Assembly (NCBI RefSeq): GCF_037381185.1
Contig: NZ_JARRQY010000028.1
Span: 34,372 to 98,371, forward strand
DNA: 64,000 bases
From: Acidihalobacter_A sp037381185
GTDB lineage: Bacteria; Pseudomonadota; Gammaproteobacteria; DSM-5130; Acidihalobacteraceae
Direction: 5' to 3'
Part shown: positions 28,822 to 37,427 of the stretch, piece after piece
Layout of the letters: each line of letters begins with the position of its first letter
Numbering within the stretch: position 1 is the stretch's first letter
The notes under the pieces: generated by a model
Database searches by the model: none
Told to the model about the DNA's origin: nothing
Seen by the model: only the letters and a program-made list of their open reading frames with translations
Program-made: the position numbers and the translations under genes

Positions 28822-30339
28822 ATGAACAGCAATGCATCCCGGCACTATTTCATCGGCCTCGATGTCGGCACGAGCAGCACGAAGGGCTTACTCGTCGACA
28901 CCGAAGGCAACGTCCTGGCCGCTGCCAGCAGAGACTACCCGCTGGACACCCCGAAACCAGGCTGGACGGAGCAAGATCCATCGCTGTGGTGGGAAGCCTC
29001 GCGCGAAATACTGCAGGAACTCTGCCATCAGGCACCGACCGCTCCCGCGGCTGTCGGCCTCACGGGACAGATGCACGGAGCGGTATTCCTGGACGCTTGC
29101 GGCGAAGTCATTCGTCCAGCCTTGCTCTGGAACGACCAGCGCACCGAAACGCAAAGCGCTGAGATCGAACGCCGTATCGGTTCCGAGCAGCTCCGCACGA
29201 TAACCGGCAACCCAGCGCTTACCGGCTTCCAGGCACCGAAAATTCTCTGGCTGCGAGAGCATGAACCGCACCACTACCAACAGATCAGCCAGATCCTGCT
29301 GCCCAAGGACTATATCCGCTACCGACTCAGTTCGACGTTCGCCACCGATGTCTCCGATGCGGCGGGAACGATGCTCCTGGACATCGAACGGCGTAACTGG
29401 TCGGACGACATTCTGCGGGAACTCCAGATTCCACGGAAGTGGATGCCGAGAGTGTATGAAAGCGCGGAAATCTGCGCTCGAGTCTCGGTCGAAGGTGCCG
29501 GCAGTACCGGCTTAGTCGAAGGCACGCCGATTGTAGCGGGAGCAGGAGACAACGCCGCCGCGGCGGTCGGCTCAGGCATCGTCGAAGAAAACACCGCACT
29601 GGTATCCGTTGGGACATCCGGAGTCGTCTTCGCCCACACGAAGAAGGCGATGCCGGACCCCAAGGGCGAACTACACTGCTTTGGCCATGCAGTGCCCGGA
29701 TCCTATTGCCTCATGGGCGTATCGCTCGCGGCTGGCGGCAGTCTGAAATGGTTCGCACGCGAGTTCGCGTCCGAAGAAGCGGAAGTGGCCAGGCGGCTGA
29801 ACGGCGACCACTACGACTTGCTCGTCTCCGAAGCGGCTACAGTGCCCGCCGGTGCCGAAGGCGTGTTCTTTCTGCCCTATCTATCGGGCGAGAGAACGCC
29901 GCATATGGATCCCAACGCCCGCGCCGCCTGGCTTGGCCTGAGCTTCCGGCACACCAGAAGCCATATGCTGCGCGCAGTGCTGGAAGGTGTGGCGTTCGCG
30001 CTGCGCGACTCGCTTGAGCGTATCGAGCAACAGGATACCCGCATCGAGAAGCTGATTCTGGTCGGAGGCGGCGTAAGCAATCCGCTATGGAGAGGCATCA
30101 TCAGCGCCGCACTCGACAAGCCGACTGCTCTGCAGCCGAACCAGGGCGGCGCGGCCTTTGGCGCAGCGGTACTTGCATCCGTTGGCGCCGGTGTTCACGA
30201 AAGCGTGGGAACGGCTGTCAAGGCCATGGTCGCTCCTGTCGAAGCATTCGAGACCCCAGACCGGGTTTTGGCGTCGGATTACGCGCGACTCTACAAACAG
30301 TTCACACGCATCTACCCGGCTTTGCGCGCCGTCCTGTAA
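28822..30339 (+). CDS. xylB: Xylulokinase (FGGY family)
   Basis: Phosphorylates D-xylulose to D-xylulose 5-phosphate. FGGY signatures are clear: FIGLDVGTSSTKGLLVD, GLTGQMHGAVFLD with the catalytic Asp-region, PALLWNDQRT, GAGDNAAAAVGSGIV, and the C-terminal LVGGGVSNPLWRGIISAAL. These blocks match XylB better than glycerol or gluconate kinases. 505 residues, complete. A ~175-base gap upstream contains nothing recognised. Joined with dehydrogenases and a 3-epimerase it would channel ketopentoses into the pentose phosphate pathway. Confidence 0.88.
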   Translation: MNSNASRHYFIGLDVGTSSTKGLLVDTEGNVLAAASRDYPLDTPKPGWTEQDPSLWWEASREILQELCHQAPTAPAAVGLTGQMHGAVFLDACGEVIRPALLWNDQRTETQSAEIERRIGSEQLRTITGNPALTGFQAPKILWLREHEPHHYQQISQILLPKDYIRYRLSSTFATDVSDAAGTMLLDIERRNWSDDILRELQIPRKWMPRVYESAEICARVSVEGAGSTGLVEGTPIVAGAGDNAAAAVGSGIVEENTALVSVGTSGVVFAHTKKAMPDPKGELHCFGHAVPGSYCLMGVSLAAGGSLKWFAREFASEEAEVARRLNGDHYDLLVSEAATVPAGAEGVFFLPYLSGERTPHMDPNARAAWLGLSFRHTRSHMLRAVLEGVAFALRDSLERIEQQDTRIEKLILVGGGVSNPLWRGIISAALDKPTALQPNQGGAAFGAAVLASVGAGVHESVGTAVKAMVAPVEAFETPDRVLASDYARLYKQFTRIYPALRAVL

Positions 30340-30425
30340 CGGACAACGGCCGACGCCCTCATCGAAGCACGCGCAATGCATGATGATTTGACGACGATAC
30401 GCCATACAGGGGAGGAGCAACAACC

Positions 30426-30998
30426 ATGAGCGCAGCAGACAAAGCACTCTCGACGTGGATCCAACGGGCTTGTGAAGAGATATCGGCGCCCTTCGATGAA
30501 ATCGTCGACACCAAAGAGATCACTGCAATGCTGGAGACGCTCTGCTCCTCACGAAAAATCGCTCTCTACGGGGTTGGGCGGGAAGGACTCATGATGCGCG
30601 CCTTGACCATGCGTCTCCATCACCTTGGCCTCGATGCCCACCCGGTCGGCGACATGACGACACCGGCGCTAGGCAGCGAGGATTGCCTCGTCGTCAGCGC
30701 CGGGCCGGGTTATTTCGCGACTGTGGAAGCCCTCGTAAACGTCGCCGAAGCGAACGAGGCACGCATCGTCCTGCTCACCGCGAACCTCGAATCGCAGCTA
30801 CGCAGCAGAGCCGATGTCAGCGTCGTGCTACCCGCGCGAACGATGGACGACACAACCGACAGCGCAGCGATACTTCCCATGGGCAGCACATACGAGGGAG
30901 CGTTGTTCCTGCTTTCCGAATATCTGGTTTCTCGTCTGCAAAAGACACTTGCGGTGTCCGAGGAATTCATGCGCGACAATCACACCAACCTGGAATAG
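30426..30998 (+). CDS. SIS-domain sugar isomerase (6-phospho-3-hexuloisomerase-like)
   Basis: Small SIS-fold protein, 190 residues. ALYGVGREGLMMRALTMRLHHLG and VVSAGPGYFATVEALVNVAE are the phosphosugar-binding loops, and LPMGSTYEGALFLLSEYLV resembles the catalytic Glu helix of hexuloisomerase (HxlB/PHI). No hexulose-6-phosphate synthase partner is present, so it may instead isomerise another ketose phosphate made in this locus. GGGGAGGAG lies just upstream of the ATG. It ends 10 bases before the next gene. Confidence 0.8.
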   Translation: MSAADKALSTWIQRACEEISAPFDEIVDTKEITAMLETLCSSRKIALYGVGREGLMMRALTMRLHHLGLDAHPVGDMTTPALGSEDCLVVSAGPGYFATVEALVNVAEANEARIVLLTANLESQLRSRADVSVVLPARTMDDTTDSAAILPMGSTYEGALFLLSEYLVSRLQKTLAVSEEFMRDNHTNLE

Positions 30999-31008
30999 GG
31001 GGCGCAGC

Positions 31009-31734
31009 ATGCGCTTTGCGGACCGACGCGTATTGGTGACCGGGGCGACGCAGGGCATTGGTCGCGCAACGGCACAAGCCCTTAGCAGCCAGGGCGCTCA
31101 TGTCATCGCACTAGGACGCAATGCTTCAGCACTGGAGTTGCTGCAAGTAGAAATCGGCTGCGAGGTGGTGGTTGCCGATCTGTCCAATACCGAAGCGGCG
31201 GCAGCGACCGTTGCGCGGCGGATGCCGATCGACCTGCTGGTGAACTGTGCTGGCATTGTGGAAATTTCGTCGTTCCTGACGACTTCCTGCGAGAACTTCG
31301 AACATACGATGCGGGTGAACACAATCGCACCAATGCGACTTGCTCAGACACTCGCCGCCGAGTGGATAAAAACCGGACACTCCGGCGCGATCGTCAATGT
31401 ATCCAGCCTTGCGAGTTCGGCCGGCACTCCGGAACACGCCGCCTACTGCGCCTCGAAGGCCGCCTTGGACGCATTGACGCGGGTCATGGCAGTCGAACTT
31501 GGGCCTCACGGTATCCGCGTCAATAGCGTCAACCCCGTGGTAACAAGAACCCCGATGGCCGATACCGCTTGGTCCGAACCGACGAAAGCAGCGCGCATGC
31601 GCGAGCGCATCCCGCTCGGGCGATTCGCAGAAAGCCACGAAGTTGCAGCAACCATCGCGTTTCTTCTAAGCGACGAGGCATCGATGATTCATGGGGTTTG
31701 CCTGAACGTTGACGGTGGATTTGCAGCTGGTTGA
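31009..31734 (+). CDS. SDR dehydrogenase resembling L-xylulose reductase (DCXR)
   Basis: NADP(H)-type classical SDR. TGATQGIGRAT, NCAGIVE, VNVSSLASS and YCASKAALDALTRVMAVELGPHGIRVN are the cofactor and catalytic motifs. The C-terminal segment TAWSEPTKAARMRERIPLGRFAE is strikingly like animal and bacterial dicarbonyl/L-xylulose reductase, where TWSDPHKAK...RIPLGKFAE occurs. This supports a xylitol/L-xylulose or related polyol reaction. 241 residues, complete. Last gene of the locus. Confidence 0.82.
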   Translation: MRFADRRVLVTGATQGIGRATAQALSSQGAHVIALGRNASALELLQVEIGCEVVVADLSNTEAAAATVARRMPIDLLVNCAGIVEISSFLTTSCENFEHTMRVNTIAPMRLAQTLAAEWIKTGHSGAIVNVSSLASSAGTPEHAAYCASKAALDALTRVMAVELGPHGIRVNSVNPVVTRTPMADTAWSEPTKAARMRERIPLGRFAESHEVAATIAFLLSDEASMIHGVCLNVDGGFAAG

Positions 31735-31903
31735 AGCCGCAGGCACCGATAGATCAAAAAATCGACGCCCGCCGATAGACCAAGGCCGTTGCTGAATCAG
31801 CGGCCACGTGGACGACCTGCTGCTGCGCCGACGACGTTCATCGAAGGGCTATCGCCGTTCAACCAGCGGCTACTCGTCTCCACGAGCTTGCGTAGGTAGC
31901 TCC

Positions 31904-33319
31904 TCACCGCCCATAAACATCATCAAGCCGCACGATATCGTCCTCCCCCAGATAAGCCCCCGACTGCACCTCGATGATCTCCAGCGGAATCCGCCCCGGA
32001 TTCTCCAACCGGTGCACCACGCCCAGGGGAATGAAAGTCGACTCGTTCTCGCTCAAAGTGAAAACATCGTCGCCGCGCGTCACGCGCGCCGTGCCCTGCA
32101 CCACCACCCAGTGCTCGGCACGGTGAAAGTGTTTCTGCAGCGACAGACTCTGCCCCGGCTTCACCATGATGCGCTTGACCTGGAAGCGCTCGCCCAGCGA
32201 AATACCCTCGTAGCTGCCCCAGGGCCGAAACACCTCGCGATGAACCTGCCACTCCGTGCGCTTCTCGCGCTTGAGCTGCTCGACCACCGTCTTGACGTCC
32301 TGTACGCGATCTCGCGCGGCCACCAGTACCGCGTCGGCAGTTTCCGCCACCACTACGTCATCCAGGCCCAGGGCTGCGACCAGCCGGTTACCGGCATGGA
32401 CATAGGTATCGCGGCAGTCGACGGCGATCACGTCGCCCTCCAGACGGTTGCCAGCATCGTCGTGCTCGCCGGCCTCCCACAGCGCATGCCAGGAACCGAC
32501 ATCGCTCCACCCGGCATCCAGCGGTATCACAGCCACCTCGCCCTCGGCCCGCTCCATGACCGCGTAGTCGATGGAATCGGCCGGACAGGCGGCGAAAGCG
32601 TCCGCATCCAAACGCAGGAAATCGAGGTCCTCCCGCGCCTGCGAATAGGCCTGACGCACCGCCTCAAGCATGGCGGGCGCGTATTTCTCCATAGCTTCCA
32701 GATAACTCGCCGCGGTGAACAGGAACATACCGCTGTTCCATAAATGGCGGCCACCCGCCAGATAAACCTCGGCGGTCTCGAGATCGGGCTTTTCGACGAA
32801 ACGCACCACCTCGCGCGCAGCCGCCGCTCCCAGCGGCTCACCGGCCTCTATGTAACCGTAACCGGTTTCGGGCCGGTTCGGCACCACGCCGAAGGTAACC
32901 ATGCGCCCGGCACGAGCGGTCTCAAGACCGGCCTGGACCGCCTGGTGGAACGCCGCGACATCCGCGATCAGATGATCCGCCGGCAGCACCAGCATCACCG
33001 ATTGAGGATCCGTCGCCGCCACATCCAGCGCCGCCGCCGCGATCGCTGGCGCGGTATTGCGCCCGACGGGTTCGAGAATGATGCGTCCATGCAGGCCCAG
33101 TTCGAGCAACTGCTCGGCCATCATGAAGCGCTGCTCGTCGTTGCTCACCACGCAGGGCCCGGCCACGCCATCCAGTCCGTCCAGGCGTTGTATGGTCGCC
33201 TGAAACAGACTCAGCTCATCGAACAGCGGAATGAACTGTTTCGGGTATGCATGCCGCGACAGCGGCCAAAGACGGGTGCCGGATCCGCCCGAAAGCACCA
33301 CGGGTACGAGCGACGTCAT
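31904..33319 (-). CDS. manC: Mannose-1-phosphate guanylyltransferase / mannose-6-phosphate isomerase
   Basis: Bifunctional enzyme making GDP-mannose. The nucleotidyltransferase domain starts with PVVLSGGSGTRLWPLSRHAYPKQF and has VRFVEKPD; the C-terminal type II phosphomannose isomerase cupin shows PGQSLSLQKHFHRAEHWVVVQGTA. 471 residues, as in AlgA/ManC. The ATG at 33319 has GGAAAGGAG upstream and overlaps the lnt stop (ATGA). GDP-mannose is needed by gmd/rmd 19 kb away. The ~170 bases downstream hold a weak hairpin but no gene. Confidence 0.95.
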   Translation of the reverse strand: MTSLVPVVLSGGSGTRLWPLSRHAYPKQFIPLFDELSLFQATIQRLDGLDGVAGPCVVSNDEQRFMMAEQLLELGLHGRIILEPVGRNTAPAIAAAALDVAATDPQSVMLVLPADHLIADVAAFHQAVQAGLETARAGRMVTFGVVPNRPETGYGYIEAGEPLGAAAAREVVRFVEKPDLETAEVYLAGGRHLWNSGMFLFTAASYLEAMEKYAPAMLEAVRQAYSQAREDLDFLRLDADAFAACPADSIDYAVMERAEGEVAVIPLDAGWSDVGSWHALWEAGEHDDAGNRLEGDVIAVDCRDTYVHAGNRLVAALGLDDVVVAETADAVLVAARDRVQDVKTVVEQLKREKRTEWQVHREVFRPWGSYEGISLGERFQVKRIMVKPGQSLSLQKHFHRAEHWVVVQGTARVTRGDDVFTLSENESTFIPLGVVHRLENPGRIPLEIIEVQSGAYLGEDDIVRLDDVYGR

Positions 33320-34899
33320 ACTGACTCTCCTTTCCTCTTGCTTGATTGACGGCCGAAGGCAAACAAGCCAGCGCCCAGAAACACCAGCAGCGCCAGCCCG
33401 ACGACGGGGCTGTTGCCCCATCGAACATAGGGCGTCGCACCGCTCATTGCTTGCACGTCAGCGCTCACCGCAACCGTCTTGTTACGGTCGCCCAAGGCCA
33501 GGATGCGGCCGTCGGGGGCCACGACTCCGGACAGCCCAGAATTCGTCGACGCCAGCATATAGCGGCCCGTCTCGAGCGCGCGCATGCGCGCCATCTGCAA
33601 CTGCTGCGCCGGCTCCAGGGAATCGCCGAACCACGCGTCGTTGCTCACGTTGATCAACAGCTTGGCCTGCGGCAGGGCGCGAATGACCTCGGCTCCGTAG
33701 GCGACCTCGTAGCAGACGGACACGCCGATCGGTATGCCTGCGGCATGGATGAGATGACCGCCATGGCCAGGGCTCAGATTCGACATGGGCACGTTGAAGC
33801 CCCGGTACAGCCAGCCGAGCAGCCCCTGCAGCGGCAGATACTCGCCGAAAGGCACCAGATGATGTTTCAGATAGAACTCGGGCGGCGTGGTACCGATGCT
33901 GACCACGGCGTTGTAGAACTTGTCCGCACGCTGTCGGAACACACCCAGTACGATGTCGTCGCCGTGCTGCTTCGCTTCGGCCGCCAGCGGATCGAGATAG
34001 TTCGGCGCCACCGCGCGATAGAGTTGCGGAACCGCCGTCTCCGGCCAGACGATCAAGCGGCTGTCCCAGTGAGCCCGGGTCATGTCGCGGTAACGCCGCA
34101 GGATTTCATTCAGTGACTGCGGATTGAATTTCAGCCGCTGGGCGACGTTGCCCTGGATCAGCGATACGCGCAGCGGCGCACCATCCGGCTGCGTCCAATG
34201 AATGGCGCGCAGACTGCCGACGCCGGCCCAGATCACCGGGATAAGTAGCAGCGCGGCCAAACGGCGCGTCAGCCGCGGCTCCGACAGCGCCAAGGTCAGC
34301 AAACCACCGAGCAGCGCCAGCAGCCAGCTCACGCCAAGGGTCCCCGCCAGCGGTGCCAGGCCACCCGGCGCGAAACCGACTTGCGAGTCGCCTAACAACA
34401 ACCACGGAAAACCGGTGAACAGCGTGCTGCGCAGCCACTCGAACAACACCCATAGCGCCGGCCAGGCCAGCAACAAGCGCGCGTCGCGTGGCAGCGGACG
34501 CATGTGCCAGGCGATCCAGCCCATCAAGGCCGGCAGCAAGGCCAGCAACATGACGAACAAGGCCGTCAACAGCGCTGCATAAGGCGCAATCGCCTGGCCG
34601 AACAGGCTCAGACTGTTATAGATCCAGGAAACGCCAAAGCCGAACAGCCCCAACCCGTAGAGATAACCGCGAGCAAAGGCCCGCCGCCCGGAACTCGCCG
34701 CCACCCAGGCGAGGAACAGCAGTCCCGGCCCCAGCACGGCCAGCGGCGCGACACCATAAGGAGCGAATGCGGCAACGGTCAGCGCCCCGCTCACGAACGA
34801 AAGCACGTCCGCACGCAAACGATGCTGTGTCAGACACTGGGCAAAGGAAAAATGCACCGCCTTGCGGTAAAACGACTCACTACGTTCGGCTTGGGCCAT
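33316..34899 (-). CDS. lnt: Apolipoprotein N-acyltransferase
   Basis: Adds the third acyl chain to lipoproteins in the inner membrane. An N-terminal membrane part with about six helices is followed by a periplasmic nitrilase-like domain. The catalytic triad is visible: Glu in VWPETAVPQ, Lys in FYLKHHLVPFGEYLP, Cys in GVSVCYEVAYG. A last helix follows near the C-terminus. 527 residues, normal. It is downstream of corC as in most proteobacteria; unusually, manC follows with a 4-base overlap. Confidence 0.95.
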   Translation of the reverse strand: MAQAERSESFYRKAVHFSFAQCLTQHRLRADVLSFVSGALTVAAFAPYGVAPLAVLGPGLLFLAWVAASSGRRAFARGYLYGLGLFGFGVSWIYNSLSLFGQAIAPYAALLTALFVMLLALLPALMGWIAWHMRPLPRDARLLLAWPALWVLFEWLRSTLFTGFPWLLLGDSQVGFAPGGLAPLAGTLGVSWLLALLGGLLTLALSEPRLTRRLAALLLIPVIWAGVGSLRAIHWTQPDGAPLRVSLIQGNVAQRLKFNPQSLNEILRRYRDMTRAHWDSRLIVWPETAVPQLYRAVAPNYLDPLAAEAKQHGDDIVLGVFRQRADKFYNAVVSIGTTPPEFYLKHHLVPFGEYLPLQGLLGWLYRGFNVPMSNLSPGHGGHLIHAAGIPIGVSVCYEVAYGAEVIRALPQAKLLINVSNDAWFGDSLEPAQQLQMARMRALETGRYMLASTNSGLSGVVAPDGRILALGDRNKTVAVSADVQAMSGATPYVRWGNSPVVGLALLVFLGAGLFAFGRQSSKRKGESV

Positions 34900-35027
34900 G
34901 CTAACCTTTTATCGCGAGAACCCGAGGAAGGTGACGGCGACGCGCTGTCTCCGCGAATGGCGCAGCTTACAGTCCGTACCCGTATATTTCGAGCACCGGT
35001 TGGGCGTCACCGGCAAAGCAACACGTA

Positions 35028-35897
35028 TCAGGCTTCGCCTTCATCCTGCGGCGACGTTTCGTCCACTCTCAATTCGAGCAAATGGACGCGCCGCGTGTCG
35101 GCCCTGAGCACATGAAAACGGAACCGGTCCAGATCCACGGACTCGCCGCGCTTGGGCACGCGCCCGATCCGATTGATGAGCAACCCGCCAATGGTATCGA
35201 ACTCCTCGTCGCTGTACTGTGCGCCGAAGTATTCGTTGAAATCCTCGATCGGCGTCAGCGCCTTGACCGTGTAGTGGCCATCCTCGTGCAGCAGGATCTG
35301 GCTCTCGTCGTCTTCTTCGTCATGTTCGTCGTCGATGTCGCCAACGATCTGTTCGAGCACGTCCTCGATGGTCACCAGGCCGGCGACGCCGCCGTACTCG
35401 TTTGCCACGATGGCCATATGATTGCGGGTGCGGCGAAAGTCCTTGAGCAAGACGTTGAGCCGCTTGCTCTCGGGCACGAATACCGGCGCGCGCAGCATGT
35501 CCTGCAGTTCGAAGGGCGCCTCCTGCCCATTGCGGCAGTAGCGCAGCAGATCCTTGGCCAGCAGCACGCCGATCACCTCGTCGCGATTGTCGCCCACCAC
35601 CGGATAGCGCGAATGCCCGGTGGAAAGCACGAAATCGAGAATGGCGTCGAAACTGTCCTCGCGGCCGATGACTTCCATCTGTGCGCGCGGAATCATGATG
35701 TCGCGCACGCGCATGTCCGCCACCTCGAACACGCCCTCGATCATCGCAAGCGCGTCGACGTCCAGTAAATCGCGTTCATGTGCTTGGCGCAGGAGTTCGA
35801 CGAGTTCCTCGCGGTCCTGGGGTTCGCCCGACAGGGCTCTACTCATGCGCTCCAGCCAGTTCAGCTGACTGGAGCGCGTACTCGGTCGGTCTTCCAT
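35028..35897 (-). CDS. corC: CorC/YbeX family CBS-domain protein
   Basis: Cytosolic protein with paired CBS domains (VRDIMIPRAQMEVIGRED...SRYPVVGDNRDEVIGVLLAKDLL and the RKLNVLLKDFRRTRNHMAIVANEYGG region) and a C-terminal CorC/HlyC transporter-associated domain (IGGLLINRIGRVPKRGESV). Members have been tied to magnesium/cobalt efflux and, with YbeY/YbeZ, to ribosome homeostasis. 289 residues. Part of miaB-phoH-ybeY-corC-lnt; ~110 bases separate it from ybeY. Confidence 0.93.
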   Translation of the reverse strand: MEDRPSTRSSQLNWLERMSRALSGEPQDREELVELLRQAHERDLLDVDALAMIEGVFEVADMRVRDIMIPRAQMEVIGREDSFDAILDFVLSTGHSRYPVVGDNRDEVIGVLLAKDLLRYCRNGQEAPFELQDMLRAPVFVPESKRLNVLLKDFRRTRNHMAIVANEYGGVAGLVTIEDVLEQIVGDIDDEHDEEDDESQILLHEDGHYTVKALTPIEDFNEYFGAQYSDEEFDTIGGLLINRIGRVPKRGESVDLDRFRFHVLRADTRRVHLLELRVDETSPQDEGEA

Positions 35898-36009
35898 TTA
35901 GTTCCTAGGGCCTATTCAAAATCGCCCAGCCAATGTGGAGCGGTCAGCGGCAAACAACCTGTTCCGGCCAGTTTCGCCGGCGCTGCCTACGGCTCACCTC
36001 TCCAATCCC

Positions 36010-36441
36010 TTAGTCATAAGGGTTGTCATAGCCTAACCGGCACAGAATTTCGATTTCAAGCGATTCCATGCGCTGCGCCTCTTCGACTTCCTCGTGATCA
36101 TAGCCCTGCAGATGCAGCAAGCCATGCACCACCATGTGCGCATAGTGCGCCTCGGACGTCTTACTCTGCTCTCGCGCTTCGCGCTCGACCACCTCGGTGC
36201 AGATCACCAGATCGCCCAAATGCGGATCATCCAGGCCCGGAGGCGGCTCGATTGTGAACGACAGCACGTTGGTCGGCCGGTCCTTGCCGCGGTAGTCCCG
36301 GTTCAGCATCCGCGACTCCTGCGCATCGACGAAACGCAGCACGACCTCGCGCTGTGCGTCGGACAGCGCGGCCGCCACCCAGCGCTCCAGCGCCGCATCG
36401 TCCGGCGTCGCGCCCCGGGTCTCGCGCTGCACCTCGATCAT
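36010..36441 (-). CDS. ybeY: Endoribonuclease YbeY (rRNA maturation)
   Basis: Zinc-dependent RNase for 16S rRNA 3'-end processing and ribosome quality control. The metal motif H-x3-H-x5-H is in HGLLHLQGYDH. TNVLSFTIEPPP and GDLVICTEVVEREA are also typical. 143 residues. The ATG overlaps the phoH stop by 4 bases, so the two are translationally coupled. Confidence 0.95.
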   Translation of the reverse strand: MIEVQRETRGATPDDAALERWVAAALSDAQREVVLRFVDAQESRMLNRDYRGKDRPTNVLSFTIEPPPGLDDPHLGDLVICTEVVEREAREQSKTSEAHYAHMVVHGLLHLQGYDHEEVEEAQRMESLEIEILCRLGYDNPYD

Positions 36442-37427
36442 CGGGACTCGCCGCCCTCGTCGAAGGATTCGTAGGCGCGCACGATGCGCTGCACCAGGGG
36501 ATGCCGCACCACGTCCGAGGCGTTGAAGAAGGTGAAGCTCACACCGTCGACATCGCGCAGCACCTCGATCACCTGACGCAGGCCGGAGGTCACGTTGCGC
36601 GGCAGGTCGATCTGGCTCACGTCTCCGGTCACCACCGCGGTGGAACCGAAGCCGATGCGCGTGAGGAACATCTTCATCTGTTCCACTGTGGTGTTCTGCG
36701 CCTCGTCCAGGATCACGAACGCATCGTTCAGCGTACGCCCGCGCATGTAAGCCAGAGGCGCGACTTCGATGACATTGCGCTCGAGCAGCTTGCCCACCCG
36801 CTCGAAGCCAAGCATCTCGTACAGCGCGTCGTAGATCGGCCGCAGGTAGGGATCGACCTTCTGCGTCAGATCTCCGGGCAGAAAACCAAGGCGCTCGCCC
36901 GCCTCCACCGCCGGGCGCACCAATACCAGCCGGCGCACGGCCTCGCGCTCCAGCGCGTCGACCGCGCTGGCCACGGCCAGATAGGTCTTGCCGGTGCCAG
37001 CCGGGCCGATACCGAAGGCGAGATCATGGGTCTGGATCTGATGCAGATAGCGCATCTGCCGCGGACCACGACCACGGATGACGCCCCTCCGCGTGCGCAG
37101 CTCGACCGTCTGCAGTTCGTTCACATCCGGCTCGGACAGCGCCTCGGCCCCGGTTTCCTGAATGAACAGATGAACCTGCGCGGGCGTGATGTCCTGCTCG
37201 CCTGCGGCCCGGTAGAGCCCCTGCAGCACCGAACTGGCCGCTTCCAACGCGGACTCGTCCTGGCCGATCAGGTTGAAATGCCCGCCGCGGTTATTGATCT
37301 CCACGCCCAGGCGCCGCTCGATCTGGCGCAGGTGCTCGTCGAACTGTCCGCACAGATTGGCCAGGCGCTCGGCGCTGGCGGGCTTCAGGGTGAGGCTTTT
37401 CGCCGCAGGATGTTCCAAGGCCGTCAT
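36438..37427 (-). CDS. ybeZ: PhoH-like ATPase (YbeZ)
   Basis: P-loop ATPase/RNA helicase-like partner of YbeY. Walker A is IGPAGTGKTYLAVA, Walker B is AFVILDEAQNTTVEQMK, and VVTGDVSQIDLP follows. The N-terminal KH-like part is present. 329 residues. The start overlaps the miaB stop (ATGA) and the stop overlaps ybeY, an intact coupled operon. Confidence 0.95.
   Translation of the reverse strand: MTALEHPAAKSLTLKPASAERLANLCGQFDEHLRQIERRLGVEINNRGGHFNLIGQDESALEAASSVLQGLYRAAGEQDITPAQVHLFIQETGAEALSEPDVNELQTVELRTRRGVIRGRGPRQMRYLHQIQTHDLAFGIGPAGTGKTYLAVASAVDALEREAVRRLVLVRPAVEAGERLGFLPGDLTQKVDPYLRPIYDALYEMLGFERVGKLLERNVIEVAPLAYMRGRTLNDAFVILDEAQNTTVEQMKMFLTRIGFGSTAVVTGDVSQIDLPRNVTSGLRQVIEVLRDVDGVSFTFFNASDVVRHPLVQRIVRAYESFDEGGESR

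Noticed and set aside
31784..31805. GGCCGTTGCTGAATCAGCGGCC as a terminator between the polyol locus and manC
   Set aside because: The stem needs a bulge and a very small loop and lacks a T-run; too weak to call.
35915..36000. GGGCCTATTC near the corC start resembling a MITE end
   Set aside because: Only about ten bases match and no second end or interior similarity could be found.
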